Shown here in pieces: positions 43,085 through 52,796 of a DNA stretch of 64,000 bases. The stretch is taken from positions 124,001 through 188,000 of the forward strand of contig NZ_PVTZ01000008.1 of NCBI RefSeq assembly GCF_003003125.1, written 5' to 3'. The stretch comes from Laceyella sediminis (lineage in GTDB: Bacteria; Bacillota; Bacilli; Thermoactinomycetales; Thermoactinomycetaceae). The translations under genes were made by a program, and so were the position numbers. Each line of letters opens with the position of its first letter. Within the stretch, counting starts at the first letter, position 1. The notes under the pieces were generated by a model, which ran no database searches, was not told where the DNA came from, and worked only from the letters and a program-made list of their open reading frames with translations.

Positions 43085-43221
43085 CTAGGGTGTGTCTGGC
43101 AAATCAAGTTGGTGGGAAAGAAGCGGCGGAAAAACCTTTTCTCTAGGAGCGGCGATGCACAAGTGAAGCGAATGAGAAAATGGTTTTGGAGCCGCTGGTC
43201 TATGCATCAGACACGCCCTAG
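43085..43221. mobile_element. 137-bp MITE-like palindromic element
   Basis: The ends are CTAGGGTGTGTCTG (43085-43098) and CAGACACGCCCTAG (43208-43221), inverted with one mismatch. CTAG at both edges could be a 4-bp target duplication as made by IS5-type elements. The interior is also largely self-complementary (AGCGGCGG...TTTTCTC against GAGAAAATGG...CCGCT). It holds no credible ORF. Confidence 0.65.
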
Positions 43222-43341
43222 TCCATCCGAAAGAACGGCCACCTAAAAGCGAGTCTGCAAGTGGCACGTTTCAATCAAATGAACTGATCTATTTTAGCAT
43301 AAAAAAACATTCCCTGGTGAGGATTCAGGGAATGTGCTTGC

Positions 43342-43680
43342 TCAGTACACCCGCGTGCCCAGTGGGGCTTCATGGTCTATTCCCAACAGGGTGACGCCAC
43401 CAACCTTGGAATCGACCCCCAGCACCAACACTTCAGACATAAAATCAGCAATCTGTTTCGGTGGGAAATTGGTCACTGCCACCACCCGTTTGCCAACCAA
43501 CTCATCTATGTGGTAAAGTTGCGTGATTTGCGCACTGCTGCGTTTGACCCCTAGCTCCTCACCGAAGTCAATCCATAGCTTGTACGCTGGCTTTCGCGCT
43601 TTCTCAAACACCTCTGCCCGGATGATTTGACCAATTCTGAGTTCCACTTTCAAAAAGTCGTCATAACTGATGCTCTTCAT
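43342..43680 (-). CDS. csaA: CsaA, tRNA-binding-domain export chaperone
   Basis: A 112-residue single tRNA-binding (OB) domain. Start ATG 43680; an ATG three codons earlier sits too close to AAAGGG. It contains FLKVELRIGQIIRAEVFEKA and the SSAQIT and NFPPKQIADFMSEVLVLG blocks typical of CsaA. In Bacillus it binds preproteins and SecA. Located between smc and a FhuF-like gene. Confidence 0.93.
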   Translation of the reverse strand: MKSISYDDFLKVELRIGQIIRAEVFEKARKPAYKLWIDFGEELGVKRSSAQITQLYHIDELVGKRVVAVTNFPPKQIADFMSEVLVLGVDSKVGGVTLLGIDHEAPLGTRVY

Positions 43681-43826
43681 CAACTTCATCCCTTTCAGTT
43701 ATCTCTGTTGCTTGCGGGAGCTCATCCGGCGCGGGTTTACACCCGGTCGCTATTGCTTGTGCAGGCCACGCCGGCATGAAATACTTCGCGCTCCCTCCCC
43801 GCTCATCCTGCATAAAAGGAGGGCAA

Positions 43827-43860
43827 ACAAAAAAGCCGACTCTCGGGTGAGAAGTCAGCC
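43827..43860 (-). terminator. Terminator of the FhuF-like gene
   Basis: GGCTGACTTCTC faces GAGAGTCGGC on the minus strand, followed by six Ts. The stem overlaps the last codon of the gene. Confidence 0.6.
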
Positions 43861-44652
43861 TTCAAGCGGAGTATCACGACAAGGTTCGGTAATAGTGAAG
43901 CAATTTCGCGGGCAAGTCTTGCAGGTCTTGTCGCCCACTTGGTAGTAGAGGCAACAGGTTTTGCGCATCCGCACCGGTTCGGGCGCATGGGCAGGCCAAC
44001 ATTTGGGACTGTGAAAACGCGCCAACGGCTGTATTTTTTCTGCATACAGAGAAGCGGGTGTTTCATTGAGCAAATAATGATAATCAGTTTCAACTCGTTT
44101 CTGTTCTTCCCCTTCCAATCCCACCAATTTCGTTTCATACAACCAATATACGTACAGGGCAAAGTTTTCCCATAACATGGCGAGCGGAACACCGGTCGAT
44201 TCATGGAGCTGATGCCATAGCGGCACCACATGCCGCCCGATAAGCTGGGTGACCAGCCGTTCGCGCCAAGCTTCGCGCTGGGAACCAGGCTTGGTGACCG
44301 TCCACCGTTTGAGTTGAGCTGCGAAAGGCGATTTTTCGCCCGGCTGTTCCAGGTCGATCACTACATTGCCAAGGGATAAGTCCAACCCTTTGTTCAGCAC
44401 ACTCATCGTAAAAAGAGCCGGCACGATCACCATAAACGTATATTTTTTGCTGAACTGGGACGCCACCGCTACCAACGGTGCACCACCGATCGTTTCAGCG
44501 AGCCTTGCTATCATATCACGGCACTTTTGCCCATCCAACAATTCCAACGCCGTAAAAGACAAAGGCGAGGCAGGCGTGAACGACGGAGCGACTTGAAACT
44601 GGTTTTCCAATAACACCCTTTCTCTATTTTCCAACCGTTCCAATGCCATCAT
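43855..44652 (-). CDS. FhuF-like ferric siderophore reductase
   Basis: A 265-residue protein whose C-terminus carries RKTCCLYYQVGDKTCKTCPR, the CC-x(10)-C-x2-C signature of the FhuF [2Fe-2S] domain. FhuF-type proteins reduce siderophore-bound Fe3+ in the cytosol to release iron. The ribosome site AAAGGAG lies before ATG 44652. A Fur-box-like palindrome at 44686-44710 lies just upstream. It sits as an insert between csaA and rnc. No siderophore synthesis genes are nearby. Confidence 0.8.
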   Translation of the reverse strand: MMALERLENRERVLLENQFQVAPSFTPASPLSFTALELLDGQKCRDMIARLAETIGGAPLVAVASQFSKKYTFMVIVPALFTMSVLNKGLDLSLGNVVIDLEQPGEKSPFAAQLKRWTVTKPGSQREAWRERLVTQLIGRHVVPLWHQLHESTGVPLAMLWENFALYVYWLYETKLVGLEGEEQKRVETDYHYLLNETPASLYAEKIQPLARFHSPKCWPAHAPEPVRMRKTCCLYYQVGDKTCKTCPRNCFTITEPCRDTPLEG

Positions 44653-44685
44653 GCCTTCCCTCTCCTTTCACCGATTCACCCATTC

Positions 44686-44710
44686 GATAATGATATTTAT
44701 TCTCATTATA
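44686..44710 (-). promoter_or_regulatory. Putative Fur box
   Basis: GATAATGATATTTATTCTCA followed by TTATA; the minus strand contains TGAGAATAAATATCATTATC. It resembles the Fur consensus GATAATGATAATCATTATC and lies 34 bases upstream of the FhuF-like start. Confidence 0.65.
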
Positions 44711-44933
44711 CCGAATTTGCGCGGACATATCCACAGGTAGTGAAAAAAATTTCAATAGAAATGGAAAGAAGAGCGATTATACGACAAATTATTTATTAAT
44801 TTAATAATATATTTCTGATAACATTCTTTCCAAGATTCAGAAAGGCAGGCTTGACGGCAAGGAAAAGATGGCACCATCGCAATGAAATAAGTGAACCAAA
44901 TACAATAAAGCGAGAAGCCAACCCCCCCCCCCG
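44711..44933. other. AT-rich gene-free stretch with a C11 run
   Basis: No gene. It ends in eleven consecutive Cs (44922-44932) directly beyond the stop codon of the 64-residue gene. Confidence 0.5.
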
Positions 44934-45128
44934 CTATTCCGTCTCCCTTCGCTCTGCTTGCACCGAACGTTCCCGCAACAGACGGACGATGGTTTCATTC
45001 TGCTGTTCAATCCGTTTCAAACGCTTCCAGCTGTTGATGACCAAAATACCCGGCAATAAGAAAAAAAACACAAACGCTAGAAACGCTGCGATCTGGAAAA
45101 GCATCGTCCCCAATTGGAAGTCAACCAT
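44934..45128 (-). CDS. Small single-span membrane protein (64 aa)
   Basis: Start ATG 45128 behind AAGGGGGCG. One hydrophobic helix (FQIAAFLAFVFFFLLPGILV, residues about 10-29) is followed by a basic, charged coiled-coil-like tail (KRLKRIEQQNETIVRLLRER). No known family; the layout resembles small membrane proteins that bind a partner through the cytosolic coil. Lies downstream of the rnc terminator. Confidence 0.6.
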   Translation of the reverse strand: MVDFQLGTMLFQIAAFLAFVFFFLLPGILVINSWKRLKRIEQQNETIVRLLRERSVQAERRETE

Positions 45129-45178
45129 ATTTCGCCCCCTTCTCTGAAGATATGCCCATCTCCCTATTCCCTCACAGA

Positions 45179-45217
45179 CAATAAGAAAAACCACCGATTC
45201 CCAGCAGGCGGTGGTTT
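45179..45217 (-). terminator. Terminator of the fab-rnc operon
   Basis: AAACCACCG (45188-45196) and CGGTGGTTT (45209-45217); the minus strand continues TTCTTATTG after T residues. Confidence 0.8.
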
Positions 45218-45222
45218 GCATA

Positions 45223-45915
45223 TTATCTTGCTTTCCAAGTTTTAAGGGCGATCAGCGCCGCTTGTTGTTCTGCTTCTTTTTTGGAACGACCCGCGCCTTG
45301 TCCCAAGCATCGGTCTTCAAGATACACTTCAGCCACAAAGTGGCGATCATGCGCAGGGCCTTGCATATCCACAATCCGATATTCCAAGGCACCCAATCTC
45401 TCTTGTTGAACCAGCTCTTGCAACTGGCTTTTGGCGTCCAACATGTTGGCCAGCCATTCATCATTGATTTTCGGAAAGACCAATCTGGTCAAAAACCGCC
45501 GCACCTCATCCAAGCCCTGATCCAAAAACAAGGCTCCGATAAAAGCTTCAAACACATCGGCTAAGAGGGAAGGACGGGTGCGGCCTCCCGTCATCTCCTC
45601 TCCTTTTCCCAATCGCACAAAGCGCCCAAAATCAAGCTCTTTGGCAAAAGAAGCAAGGGATGCTTCACACACCACACGTGCCCGTGTGCGTGTCAATTCA
45701 CCTTCGCTCATCTGCGGATAACGGTGAAACAAGTATTCCGACACTGCCAGTTCAAGCACCGCGTCTCCCAAGAACTCCAATCGCTCATTGTCTGGGAACT
45801 TCCCGCTGTTTTTCCGTTCATGGGCAAATGAAGTGTGGGTAAAAGCTTGTTGGAACAATTTTTTGTTTTTCAAGGTCAAGCCGATGGACCGTTCCAACTC
45901 AGATAAATCCATCAT
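45223..45915 (-). CDS. rnc: Ribonuclease III
   Basis: A 230-residue double-strand RNA endonuclease. The signature [20 protein letters not shown], the second acidic site [13 protein letters not shown], and a C-terminal dsRNA-binding domain ([33 protein letters not shown]) are present. It matures rRNA and SRP RNA. Last gene of the fatty-acid operon. Confidence 0.96.
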   Translation of the reverse strand: MMDLSELERSIGLTLKNKKLFQQAFTHTSFAHERKNSGKFPDNERLEFLGDAVLELAVSEYLFHRYPQMSEGELTRTRARVVCEASLASFAKELDFGRFVRLGKGEEMTGGRTRPSLLADVFEAFIGALFLDQGLDEVRRFLTRLVFPKINDEWLANMLDAKSQLQELVQQERLGALEYRIVDMQGPAHDRHFVAEVYLEDRCLGQGAGRSKKEAEQQAALIALKTWKAR

Positions 45916-45927
45916 GTGTTCATCCCC

Positions 45928-47172
45928 TTACGCTTCCGCAAACTCTTTGATGCAGATGGTGGCATTGTGCCCGCCAAAACCGAGTGAGTTCGATATGGCG
46001 GCCCGGACGCGCGCCTTACGCGCTTCATTCGGCACATAGTCCAAATCGCATTCGGGATCCGGATTTTCCAAATTGATTGTCGGCGGAATGATTTGCTCTT
46101 TGAGCGTAAGCGCCAACACCGCCGCTTCAATCGCTCCCGCCGCACCCAGCAAGTGCCCCATCATGGATTTGGTTGAGCTAATCGCCAACTTATGCGCATG
46201 TTCACCGAAAGCGGCTTTGATCGCCATCGTCTCAAATTTGTCGTTGATATCGGTTGAAGTACCATGGGCGTTGATGTAATCGATGTCCTCCGGTTTCAGA
46301 CCGGCGTCGGACAGCGCCATCTCCATGCTTCGTTTCGCGCCATCTCCGTGTGGGTCGGGGCTGGTGATGTGATAGGCGTCGGCCGTCATCCCGTATCCCA
46401 CTACTTCAGCGATGATGTTGGCACCGCGTTTCTGCGCATGCTCCAGCGTTTCCAACACCAACACCGTCGCTCCTTCACCCATGACGAATCCGTCACGGTC
46501 ACGGTCAAACGGACGGCTAGCCTTTTGCGGATCATCATTGCGGCTGGACAAGGCACCCATCGCCGAAAAACCGGCTATGGCCATTGGCAAAATGGTCGCT
46601 TCTGTGCCACCGGCCAACATCACATCAGCATCGCCGCGCTGCAACATTTTGAACGAGTCGCCAATGCAATGCGTGCCAGTCGCGCAAGCCGAGATCGCCG
46701 CGCTGTTGGGCCCTTTGGCGCCAGTGTGGATGGACACCATACCCGAAGACATGTTGGCAATCATCATTGGCACAAAAAATGGGCTAACCCGGCGCGGTCC
46801 CCGCTCCATCAACACGCGATGTTGGTTTTCCAAAGTCGACAGTCCGCCGATCCCGGAGCCTACATAAACCCCTACGCGGTTGGCGTCCACTTTGTCCATG
46901 TCCAATTCAGCGTGCTTCAGCGCTTCTTTGGCCGCTGCCACCGCAAATTGCACAAATCGATCCATGCGGCGTACTTCTTTTTTATCTATATAATTCAGCG
47001 GGTCAAAATCCTTGACCTCTGCGGCAATCTTCACTGCATAGTCCGTTGTGTCGAAATGGGTGATGTTCCCCACCCCGGACTTGCCTGCGATCAGATGATT
47101 CCAGAATGTGTTTACATCGTTACCAAGGGGAGAAATTATTCCAAGACCGGTGATCACAACCCTCTTATTCAC
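45928..47172 (-). CDS. fabF: Beta-ketoacyl-ACP synthase II
   Basis: Elongates acyl-ACP with malonyl-ACP. I set the start at GTG 47172 ([18 protein letters not shown]), giving 414 residues, the normal FabF length; longer readings have no support. Catalytic Cys in SACATGTHC and the two His in [10 protein letters not shown] and [12 protein letters not shown] are visible. It lies between acpP and rnc. Confidence 0.95.
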   Translation of the reverse strand: MNKRVVITGLGIISPLGNDVNTFWNHLIAGKSGVGNITHFDTTDYAVKIAAEVKDFDPLNYIDKKEVRRMDRFVQFAVAAAKEALKHAELDMDKVDANRVGVYVGSGIGGLSTLENQHRVLMERGPRRVSPFFVPMMIANMSSGMVSIHTGAKGPNSAAISACATGTHCIGDSFKMLQRGDADVMLAGGTEATILPMAIAGFSAMGALSSRNDDPQKASRPFDRDRDGFVMGEGATVLVLETLEHAQKRGANIIAEVVGYGMTADAYHITSPDPHGDGAKRSMEMALSDAGLKPEDIDYINAHGTSTDINDKFETMAIKAAFGEHAHKLAISSTKSMMGHLLGAAGAIEAAVLALTLKEQIIPPTINLENPDPECDLDYVPNEARKARVRAAISNSLGFGGHNATICIKEFAEA

Positions 47173-47276
47173 CTGATCCACCGCCTTTCTCAACATAGCT
47201 GATACGCTTTTTAGTACGTTGTGTATAAAGTCCCGCAACAAGAGCGGGACTTTATACAGTAAGTATGAAGAAGCGA

Positions 47277-47510
47277 TTAATTATGTTTGTTGATATATTC
47301 TACAATATCTCCAACCGTGGAGATTTTAGCAGCTTCATCATCGCCGATCTCCAATTCAAACTCATCTTCCAATTCCATGATGAGATCCACTACGTCGAGT
47401 GAGTCGGCACCCAAATCTTCTTTGATGGACGCTTCCAGCGTCACTTCTGCCTCATCCACATCCAGACGCTCAACGATGATTTTCTTTACACGTTCTAACG
47501 TATCTGCCAT
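47277..47510 (-). CDS. acpP: Acyl carrier protein
   Basis: A 77-residue acidic carrier; start ATG 47510 (GGGGAGGTG). The 4'-phosphopantetheine attachment Ser is in [19 protein letters not shown]. Carries growing acyl chains for the Fab enzymes encoded around it. Confidence 0.97.
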   Translation of the reverse strand: MADTLERVKKIIVERLDVDEAEVTLEASIKEDLGADSLDVVDLIMELEDEFELEIGDDEAAKISTVGDIVEYINKHN

Positions 47511-47566
47511 ATCTTTCACCTCCCCTCAGTATTATACGAGACAACTTCCTCGCAAGCAATGTCATC

Positions 47567-48310
47567 TTAGTTCATTACCATGCCACCATCGACATGAATC
47601 GTTTGTCCGGTGATGTAACGCCCGGAGTCTGAAGCCAAAAACTTAACAGCCTCGGCAATGTCTTGCGGGGTACCATAATACCCGAGCGGTATCTCGGAGC
47701 GCATTTGCTCCTTCAGGGCTTCGTCCAACACAGACGTCATGTCCGTCTCAATGAATCCAGGCGCAATGGCATTCACGGTGATACCGCGGCTCGCCAATTC
47801 TTTGGCCGTGGTTTTGGTAAGGCCGATCAAGCCCGCTTTGGCCGCCACATAATTGGCTTGTCCCGGATTTCCCGCCACGCCGACGACGGAGCTGATGTTG
47901 ATGATGCGTCCGCCTTTTTGCTTGAGCATGGGCCGGATCACTGCTTTGGTGCAGAGGAAGGCGCCCTTGAGATTGGTGGCAATCACTTGATCCCACTCGT
48001 CTTCCTTCATGCGCATCAGCAGATTGTCACGCGTAATGCCCGCATTGTTCACCAAGATATCGACGCGCCCAAAGGTGGACACCACCTCTTTCAGCGCCGC
48101 ATCAACTTGCTCCTTGTCAGATACGTCCACTTTCAAGGCTAAGCCTTGCCGGCCCGTTTCCCGCACAGATTGAATCGTTTCTTCTGCAGCCGTATGATTC
48201 CCGGCGTAGAAAATGACGATATCGGCGCCGGCTTCTGCCAACGTGATGGCAATCGCGCGCCCAATCCCACGCGATCCGCCCGTTACCACTGCCGTCTTAC
48301 CGTTTAACAT
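47567..48310 (-). CDS. fabG: 3-oxoacyl-ACP reductase
   Basis: A 247-residue short-chain dehydrogenase using NADPH. Motifs: [14 protein letters not shown] (cofactor loop), [16 protein letters not shown], the Ser in [10 protein letters not shown], and [20 protein letters not shown] (Tyr-x3-Lys). Between fabD and acpP. Confidence 0.96.
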   Translation of the reverse strand: MLNGKTAVVTGGSRGIGRAIAITLAEAGADIVIFYAGNHTAAEETIQSVRETGRQGLALKVDVSDKEQVDAALKEVVSTFGRVDILVNNAGITRDNLLMRMKEDEWDQVIATNLKGAFLCTKAVIRPMLKQKGGRIINISSVVGVAGNPGQANYVAAKAGLIGLTKTTAKELASRGITVNAIAPGFIETDMTSVLDEALKEQMRSEIPLGYYGTPQDIAEAVKFLASDSGRYITGQTIHVDGGMVMN

Positions 48311-48332
48311 ACCCGGTTCCCCTCCTGTTCAT

Positions 48333-49280
48333 CTAGCTGAGAGTTTGAAGCTGTTCAATCGCTTGCTCCAGCGTTTGTGTATCCTGGATGGAAATCGCCT
48401 TCACTTTGCGGTCAACCTTTCTCACCAGACCAGTGAGTACACTGCCGGCACCCACTTCCACAAAAGTGGTCACCCCTTGATTCAGCATGTATCTCACGCT
48501 ATCCTCCCACAACACGGGCGAAGCGACTTGCTTAACCAACAATTCCACGATTTCCGCCGAACCCGAAACAGCTTCCGCCGTCACGTTGGCCACGACCGGC
48601 ACGGAGGCGTCGCGTACAGTCACATGGCTCAGTGCCGCTTTAAGCCGCTCGGCCGCTGGCTGCATCAGGGAGGAGTGGAATGGACCGCTGACCGACAGGG
48701 GGATGACCCGTCTCGCTCCCGCTTCCGCCGCCTGTTCACCTGCTTCAGCTACTGCGGCGGCATGTCCGGAGATGACGATCTGACCCGGTGAATTATAATT
48801 GGCTGGCTCGACCACATGTCCAGCTTTGGATACGCTCCGGCAAACCTCATCCAACTTGTCGCGCTCTAGATTCATAATTGCGGACATAGCCCCGACGCCC
48901 GCCGGCACCGCTTCTTCCATATAGATCCCCCGCTTGCGCACGGTCGTCACCGCATCGCGGAAACTCATCGCCCCCGCCGCTACCAGCGCGGAATATTCTC
49001 CAAGGCTGTGTCCCGCCACGAAATCCGGTGTGAGTGGTAATTTTTCCCGCAACGCGATATACAGCGCGATACTGGTGGTCAAAATGGCAGGCTGCGTGTT
49101 GGCCGTCAAGCGCAACTCCTCTTCCGGACCGTGAAAGCAAAGCTCCGACAATGCGTAACCCAACGCGGCGTCCGCTTCTTCAAAAATCTGCTTCGCCGTC
49201 TCGCTGTTTTCGCAAATGTCCTGCCCCATTCCCACTTTTTGCGATCCTTGTCCCGGAAAGATCAAAGCGATTTTACCCAT
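48333..49280 (-). CDS. fabD: Malonyl-CoA:ACP transacylase
   Basis: Loads malonate onto ACP. Active Ser in VAGHSLGEYSALVAAGAMSF, oxyanion/substrate loop IFPGQGSQKVGMGQD, and conserved Arg and His (GPFHSSLMQPA). ATG 49280 and ATG 49283 are both possible behind the G-rich ribosome site; 49280 has the better spacing. About 315 residues. Confidence 0.95.
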   Translation of the reverse strand: MGKIALIFPGQGSQKVGMGQDICENSETAKQIFEEADAALGYALSELCFHGPEEELRLTANTQPAILTTSIALYIALREKLPLTPDFVAGHSLGEYSALVAAGAMSFRDAVTTVRKRGIYMEEAVPAGVGAMSAIMNLERDKLDEVCRSVSKAGHVVEPANYNSPGQIVISGHAAAVAEAGEQAAEAGARRVIPLSVSGPFHSSLMQPAAERLKAALSHVTVRDASVPVVANVTAEAVSGSAEIVELLVKQVASPVLWEDSVRYMLNQGVTTFVEVGAGSVLTGLVRKVDRKVKAISIQDTQTLEQAIEQLQTLS

Positions 49281-49300
49281 CATGTCTCCCCCCATTGCAC

Positions 49301-50290
49301 TTAATCAAGCGCCCATTTGAGTATGGCGGCACCCCAGGTGAGTCCTCCGCCAAACCCGCACAAGGCCAGTGTGTCTCCTTTTTTGATCTTGCCTGATTTC
49401 ACTGCTTCGTCCAAAGCCACCGGCACGGACGCCGAAGACATGTTGCCATAACGGTCCAAGTTGACAACCACCTTGTCCTCTGTCAGACCGAACCGCTTGA
49501 CCGCCGATTCGATGATGCGGATGTTGGCTTGGTGTGGGATCAGGAAATCGATATCGTGTTTGCCGAGACCGGCTTTAGCGAGTGCTTCTTCTGTCGCATT
49601 GCCCAGCACACGGACGGCAAATTTGAACACCTCTCTGCCGTTCATGTAAATGAAATGCAAGCGTTCATCTAAGGTCTGTTGAGATGCCGGCTTGCGTGAC
49701 CCGCCCGCTTCCAGCTTCAGCAAGTCCTGCCCTGAGCCATCCCCTCCCAGCTCGTAAGAGAGGAAACCGTATCCGTCTTCAACCGGGCCAAGCACAGCCG
49801 CCCCCGCGCCATCCCCGAACAGGACGCAGGTGTTACGGTCTGACCAATCCACGATGCGGGACAGGCATTCCACCCCAATCACCAACGCGTACTTATACAT
49901 GCCAGTCTGGATAAATTGGGCTGCGGTAGACACCCCGTACAAAAAGCCAGTGCACGCTGCGGAAAGGTCGAACGTTGCCGCCTTGGACGCACCGAGTTTG
50001 TCTTGCACCAGACAGGCCGTCGCTGGAAAAGACATATCCGGCGTCACTGTCGCCACAATGATCAAATCCAGCTGGTCAGCCGTCAATCCCGCATGGGCCA
50101 AAGCCCGTTCAGCTGCTTTGACAGCCAAATCAGAAGATGCCTGGTCCGGGGCGGCGATACGCCGCTCACGAATCCCCGTTCTCGATACGATCCACTCATC
50201 ATTGGTGTCGACCATCTTCTCCAAATCGGCATTGGTTAGCACTTTTTCCGGAACAAACGCACCTGTTCCAAGAATTCCAACTGCGCCCAC
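49301..50290 (-). CDS. fabH: Beta-ketoacyl-ACP synthase III
   Basis: Starts chains from acyl-CoA plus malonyl-ACP. I set GTG 50290 as start ([20 protein letters not shown]), next to GAGAGGAGAG, giving 329 residues; the open frame further upstream overlaps plsX and is not coding here. Catalytic Cys in [12 protein letters not shown], His in [11 protein letters not shown], Asn in [14 protein letters not shown]. It starts 5 bases beyond the plsX stop. Confidence 0.94.
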   Translation of the reverse strand: MGAVGILGTGAFVPEKVLTNADLEKMVDTNDEWIVSRTGIRERRIAAPDQASSDLAVKAAERALAHAGLTADQLDLIIVATVTPDMSFPATACLVQDKLGASKAATFDLSAACTGFLYGVSTAAQFIQTGMYKYALVIGVECLSRIVDWSDRNTCVLFGDGAGAAVLGPVEDGYGFLSYELGGDGSGQDLLKLEAGGSRKPASQQTLDERLHFIYMNGREVFKFAVRVLGNATEEALAKAGLGKHDIDFLIPHQANIRIIESAVKRFGLTEDKVVVNLDRYGNMSSASVPVALDEAVKSGKIKKGDTLALCGFGGGLTWGAAILKWALD

Positions 50291-50294
50291 GCCG

Positions 50295-51284
50295 TCACTC
50301 TCCTCTCCCACGCGAAAATTCCGCTTCCAGTTGAACCATGACATTGTTTTCAACAAATCGGCGCGCCTGCCGTATCGCATTGAAAAACGCGGTGGCGTCT
50401 GACGATCCGTGAGCTTTGATGATCGGACCGGCCAGTCCCAGCAACGGAGCGCCGCCATGCTCTTTGTAATCCATCTCTTTGGCGAAACGCTTTAATCCCG
50501 GCTTCAAGATGGCACCCGCCAGTTTGGTAAGCAGATTTTGTGTGAGTACCTGTTTCAGGCGATCAAAGACGGCTTTAGCAACTCCTTCCGTGTTCTTCAA
50601 CAGGATGTTGCCGCTGTATCCGTCGCAGACCAACACTTCACACGGCCCATACAACACTTCACGCGCTTCAACATTTCCTAGAAAGCGAAGTGATTCATCT
50701 TCTTGGAACAAAGCGAACGCCGCCTTGTTCAATTCCGTCCCTTTGCCCTCTTCTGTCCCGATGTTGAGCAGGCCCACGCGCGGGGCTTCAAAGCCCAACA
50801 CCCTTTCCGCATACACACTGCCCAATTTGGCGTATTGGTGCAAATGTTCGGCTCGTGCCTCGGGGTTAGCACCTACATCCAGCACCAAAATCCCTTTCCC
50901 TGACAAGGTCGGCAGAACCGGTGCTAGCGCAGGTCGATCGACCCCTGGCAAACGTCCCGTGTAAAACAGGCCCGCAGCCATCAGCGCACCCGTATTCCCG
51001 CCACTGATAAAAGCGTCGGCTTCTTTCTCTTTCACCATCCGGCATCCAACGACAATGGAGGAATCTTTTTTCCGGCGGACCGACCGTACGGGTTCGTCGT
51101 CTGGTTCTATGACTTCTGTTACTTTTTTAAAGACCACTCCCGGCAGCGGCTCCGGCAAGACGCTCTCATCGCATCCCACAAGAATGATGGTGGTGTCGGG
51201 CCACTCTCGCGCCGCCATTTTGACCCCTTCGATCACCGCTTGAGGGGCATGGTCTCCACCATGCGCGTCTATTGCAATCCGCAT
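50295..51284 (-). CDS. plsX: Phosphate acyltransferase PlsX
   Basis: Makes acyl-phosphate from acyl-ACP, feeding PlsY in phospholipid synthesis. Opening [38 protein letters not shown] and [19 protein letters not shown] are diagnostic. 329 residues. Second gene after fapR. Confidence 0.96.
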   Translation of the reverse strand: MRIAIDAHGGDHAPQAVIEGVKMAAREWPDTTIILVGCDESVLPEPLPGVVFKKVTEVIEPDDEPVRSVRRKKDSSIVVGCRMVKEKEADAFISGGNTGALMAAGLFYTGRLPGVDRPALAPVLPTLSGKGILVLDVGANPEARAEHLHQYAKLGSVYAERVLGFEAPRVGLLNIGTEEGKGTELNKAAFALFQEDESLRFLGNVEAREVLYGPCEVLVCDGYSGNILLKNTEGVAKAVFDRLKQVLTQNLLTKLAGAILKPGLKRFAKEMDYKEHGGAPLLGLAGPIIKAHGSSDATAFFNAIRQARRFVENNVMVQLEAEFSRGRGE

Positions 51285-51296
51285 CGTTGCTCCTCC

Positions 51297-51869
51297 TCAC
51301 ATGGATACACGCCCGTCTTCCAAGCGGTACACATCAAAAATCCCTTGGAAGACAATCTCGCCATTCACTTTGGTTTTCACATCCACTTGCAAACTGTTGT
51401 TAATTTGCTTTCTGATAACCTTAGCGTGCGCAATACATTTCTCTCCCAATCGGACGGGGCGCACAAATCGGATTCCCGCCGATCCCGTCAAAGCCACCTC
51501 TGCATCGACGATGGCCACTGCAAGCGAGTTGGCCTGGGCGAAAAGGATGTGCCCCCGGGCGATCTGATTGCGGGCGAATACATGCTCCTTGTTTATCTCC
51601 AGAATGGACACACCACTTTGATCCAATTGTAAATCGACAATTTCTCCGATCACTTCTTCCTGCAACAGCGACTTTACAGGATCAAAATGGTTCTCCGCCA
51701 TGTGCTTAATTCGTTCCCGCAATTCGGGAATCCCCAATTCAACGCGATCCAGACGAATCGTTTGGATGCTTACATTACACCGCTTGGCCATTTCTTCGTC
51801 TGTCAAAAATGGTTCTTCTTGAAAGGATTGAGCGATTATTCTTTGTCTCTCTTTTTTTGGGATGCGCAT
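51297..51869 (-). CDS. fapR: Fatty-acid operon repressor FapR
   Basis: A malonyl-CoA-sensing repressor. N-terminal DeoR-like HTH (LTDEEMAKRCNVSIQTIRLD) and C-terminal hot-dog effector domain (FARNQIARGHILFAQANSLA; FVRPVRLGEKCIAHAKVI). About 190 residues from ATG 51869. First gene of the operon; its operator lies at 51901-51917, so it controls itself and the downstream fab genes. Confidence 0.96.
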   Translation of the reverse strand: MRIPKKERQRIIAQSFQEEPFLTDEEMAKRCNVSIQTIRLDRVELGIPELRERIKHMAENHFDPVKSLLQEEVIGEIVDLQLDQSGVSILEINKEHVFARNQIARGHILFAQANSLAVAIVDAEVALTGSAGIRFVRPVRLGEKCIAHAKVIRKQINNSLQVDVKTKVNGEIVFQGIFDVYRLEDGRVSM

Positions 51870-51900
51870 AGCGGAGCCCACCTCTCTTTAATACCACATT

Positions 51901-51949
51901 CTAATACCAGGTACTAAGTCAGTATATAAAAAAAACGCTTATTGGGCAA
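51901..51949 (-). promoter_or_regulatory. fapR promoter with FapR operator
   Basis: On the minus strand: -35 TTGCCC (51949-51944), 17-base spacer, -10 TATACT (51926-51921), then the palindrome TTAGTACCTGGTATTAG (51917-51901), which matches the known FapR box around the start point. Malonyl-CoA would release the repressor. Confidence 0.9.
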
Positions 51950-51963
51950 TGGAAAAAATATAA

Positions 51964-51987
51964 AGAGCCGACTTCACCGTCGGCTCT
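51964..51987 (-). terminator. Terminator of rpmF
   Basis: AGAGCCGAC (51964-51972) pairs with GTCGGCTCT (51979-51987); the minus strand continues TTATATTTTTTCC. Confidence 0.85.
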
Positions 51988-51997
51988 TGGCTCGCTA

Positions 51998-52180
51998 TTA
52001 CTCGTTTACTACGCCTTCAACTTCAGAGCCTTTGTAGTGCCCACACTCTTTGCACACGCGATGGGATAGCTTCGGAGCTCCGCATTGCGGGCAATTTACC
52101 ATACCTGGTACGGAAAGTTTGAAGTGGGTGCGACGTTTGCGCTTACGAGTTTTAGAAGTGCGTCTAAATGGTACTGCCAT
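51998..52180 (-). CDS. rpmF: Ribosomal protein L32, zinc-binding form
   Basis: A 60-residue 50S protein. [20 protein letters not shown] is typical; Cys pairs CPQC and CKEC make it the zinc-containing (C+) form. It forms a unit with yceD upstream. Confidence 0.97.
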   Translation of the reverse strand: MAVPFRRTSKTRKRKRRTHFKLSVPGMVNCPQCGAPKLSHRVCKECGHYKGSEVEGVVNE

Positions 52181-52236
52181 ACTGTTTCACCCCCTATAAG
52201 AATGTAACATAAGACCGGGAAGTTTTCACACGTCTT

Positions 52237-52755
52237 TTATTTGTTTTGATCGAGCCAATCCTGCAAAGCTGCCAAACGCGGATCGATCTTCTCCACTTGG
52301 CAATTGCAGGAATCGGCATTTTTATTGACGCCACATTTTGGACAGAGTCCTTTGCAATCTTCCCGACACACCGGAATGTAAGGTAGTTGGAGCATAAGCG
52401 CTTCCCGAATGTACGGGGAAAGATCCAGCTCGTTCCCTTCGAAATAGTGGATCTCCTGCTCCTCTGTCTCCACGGCCCGATGCGCCTCATCCGTGAACAA
52501 CTCCGTCCACTTGACATGAACCGGTGTTTCGAACTCTTGCAAGCAGCGCGAACAGGTGAAAGTCGCCTTGCTTTCCTCTTCGGCATCTGCTTCGATCAAG
52601 TGTGGATCGAGCCGCGTCACACGGGCCTCGACCTCTACGGGCGCTAACCGAATCAGCCCTGGGACTTCACCAGGCATCGTGTCCAGAGCAACCGTTTCAC
52701 GTATCACGAGTTGCCCGTCTTTTGCTTGGTTCAACTTGTGCAGGGAAATCTGCAT
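52237..52755 (-). CDS. yceD: YceD/DUF177 protein
   Basis: A 172-residue protein with a four-Cys metal site: FTCSRCLQEF in the middle and CREDCKGLCPKCGVN near the C-terminus, as in DUF177/YceD. In plants and bacteria the family is linked to 23S rRNA processing, and it is nearly always next to rpmF. The start follows AAGGAGTGGAATC. Confidence 0.9.
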   Translation of the reverse strand: MQISLHKLNQAKDGQLVIRETVALDTMPGEVPGLIRLAPVEVEARVTRLDPHLIEADAEEESKATFTCSRCLQEFETPVHVKWTELFTDEAHRAVETEEQEIHYFEGNELDLSPYIREALMLQLPYIPVCREDCKGLCPKCGVNKNADSCNCQVEKIDPRLAALQDWLDQNK

Positions 52756-52796
52756 GATTCCACTCCTTGTGTAAAAACAGGGTTATTATAAGACAC

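Noticed and set aside
43085-43267. 60-codon frame over the palindromic element
   Set aside because: It spans inverted repeats with no ribosome site; the DNA is better explained as a MITE-like element.
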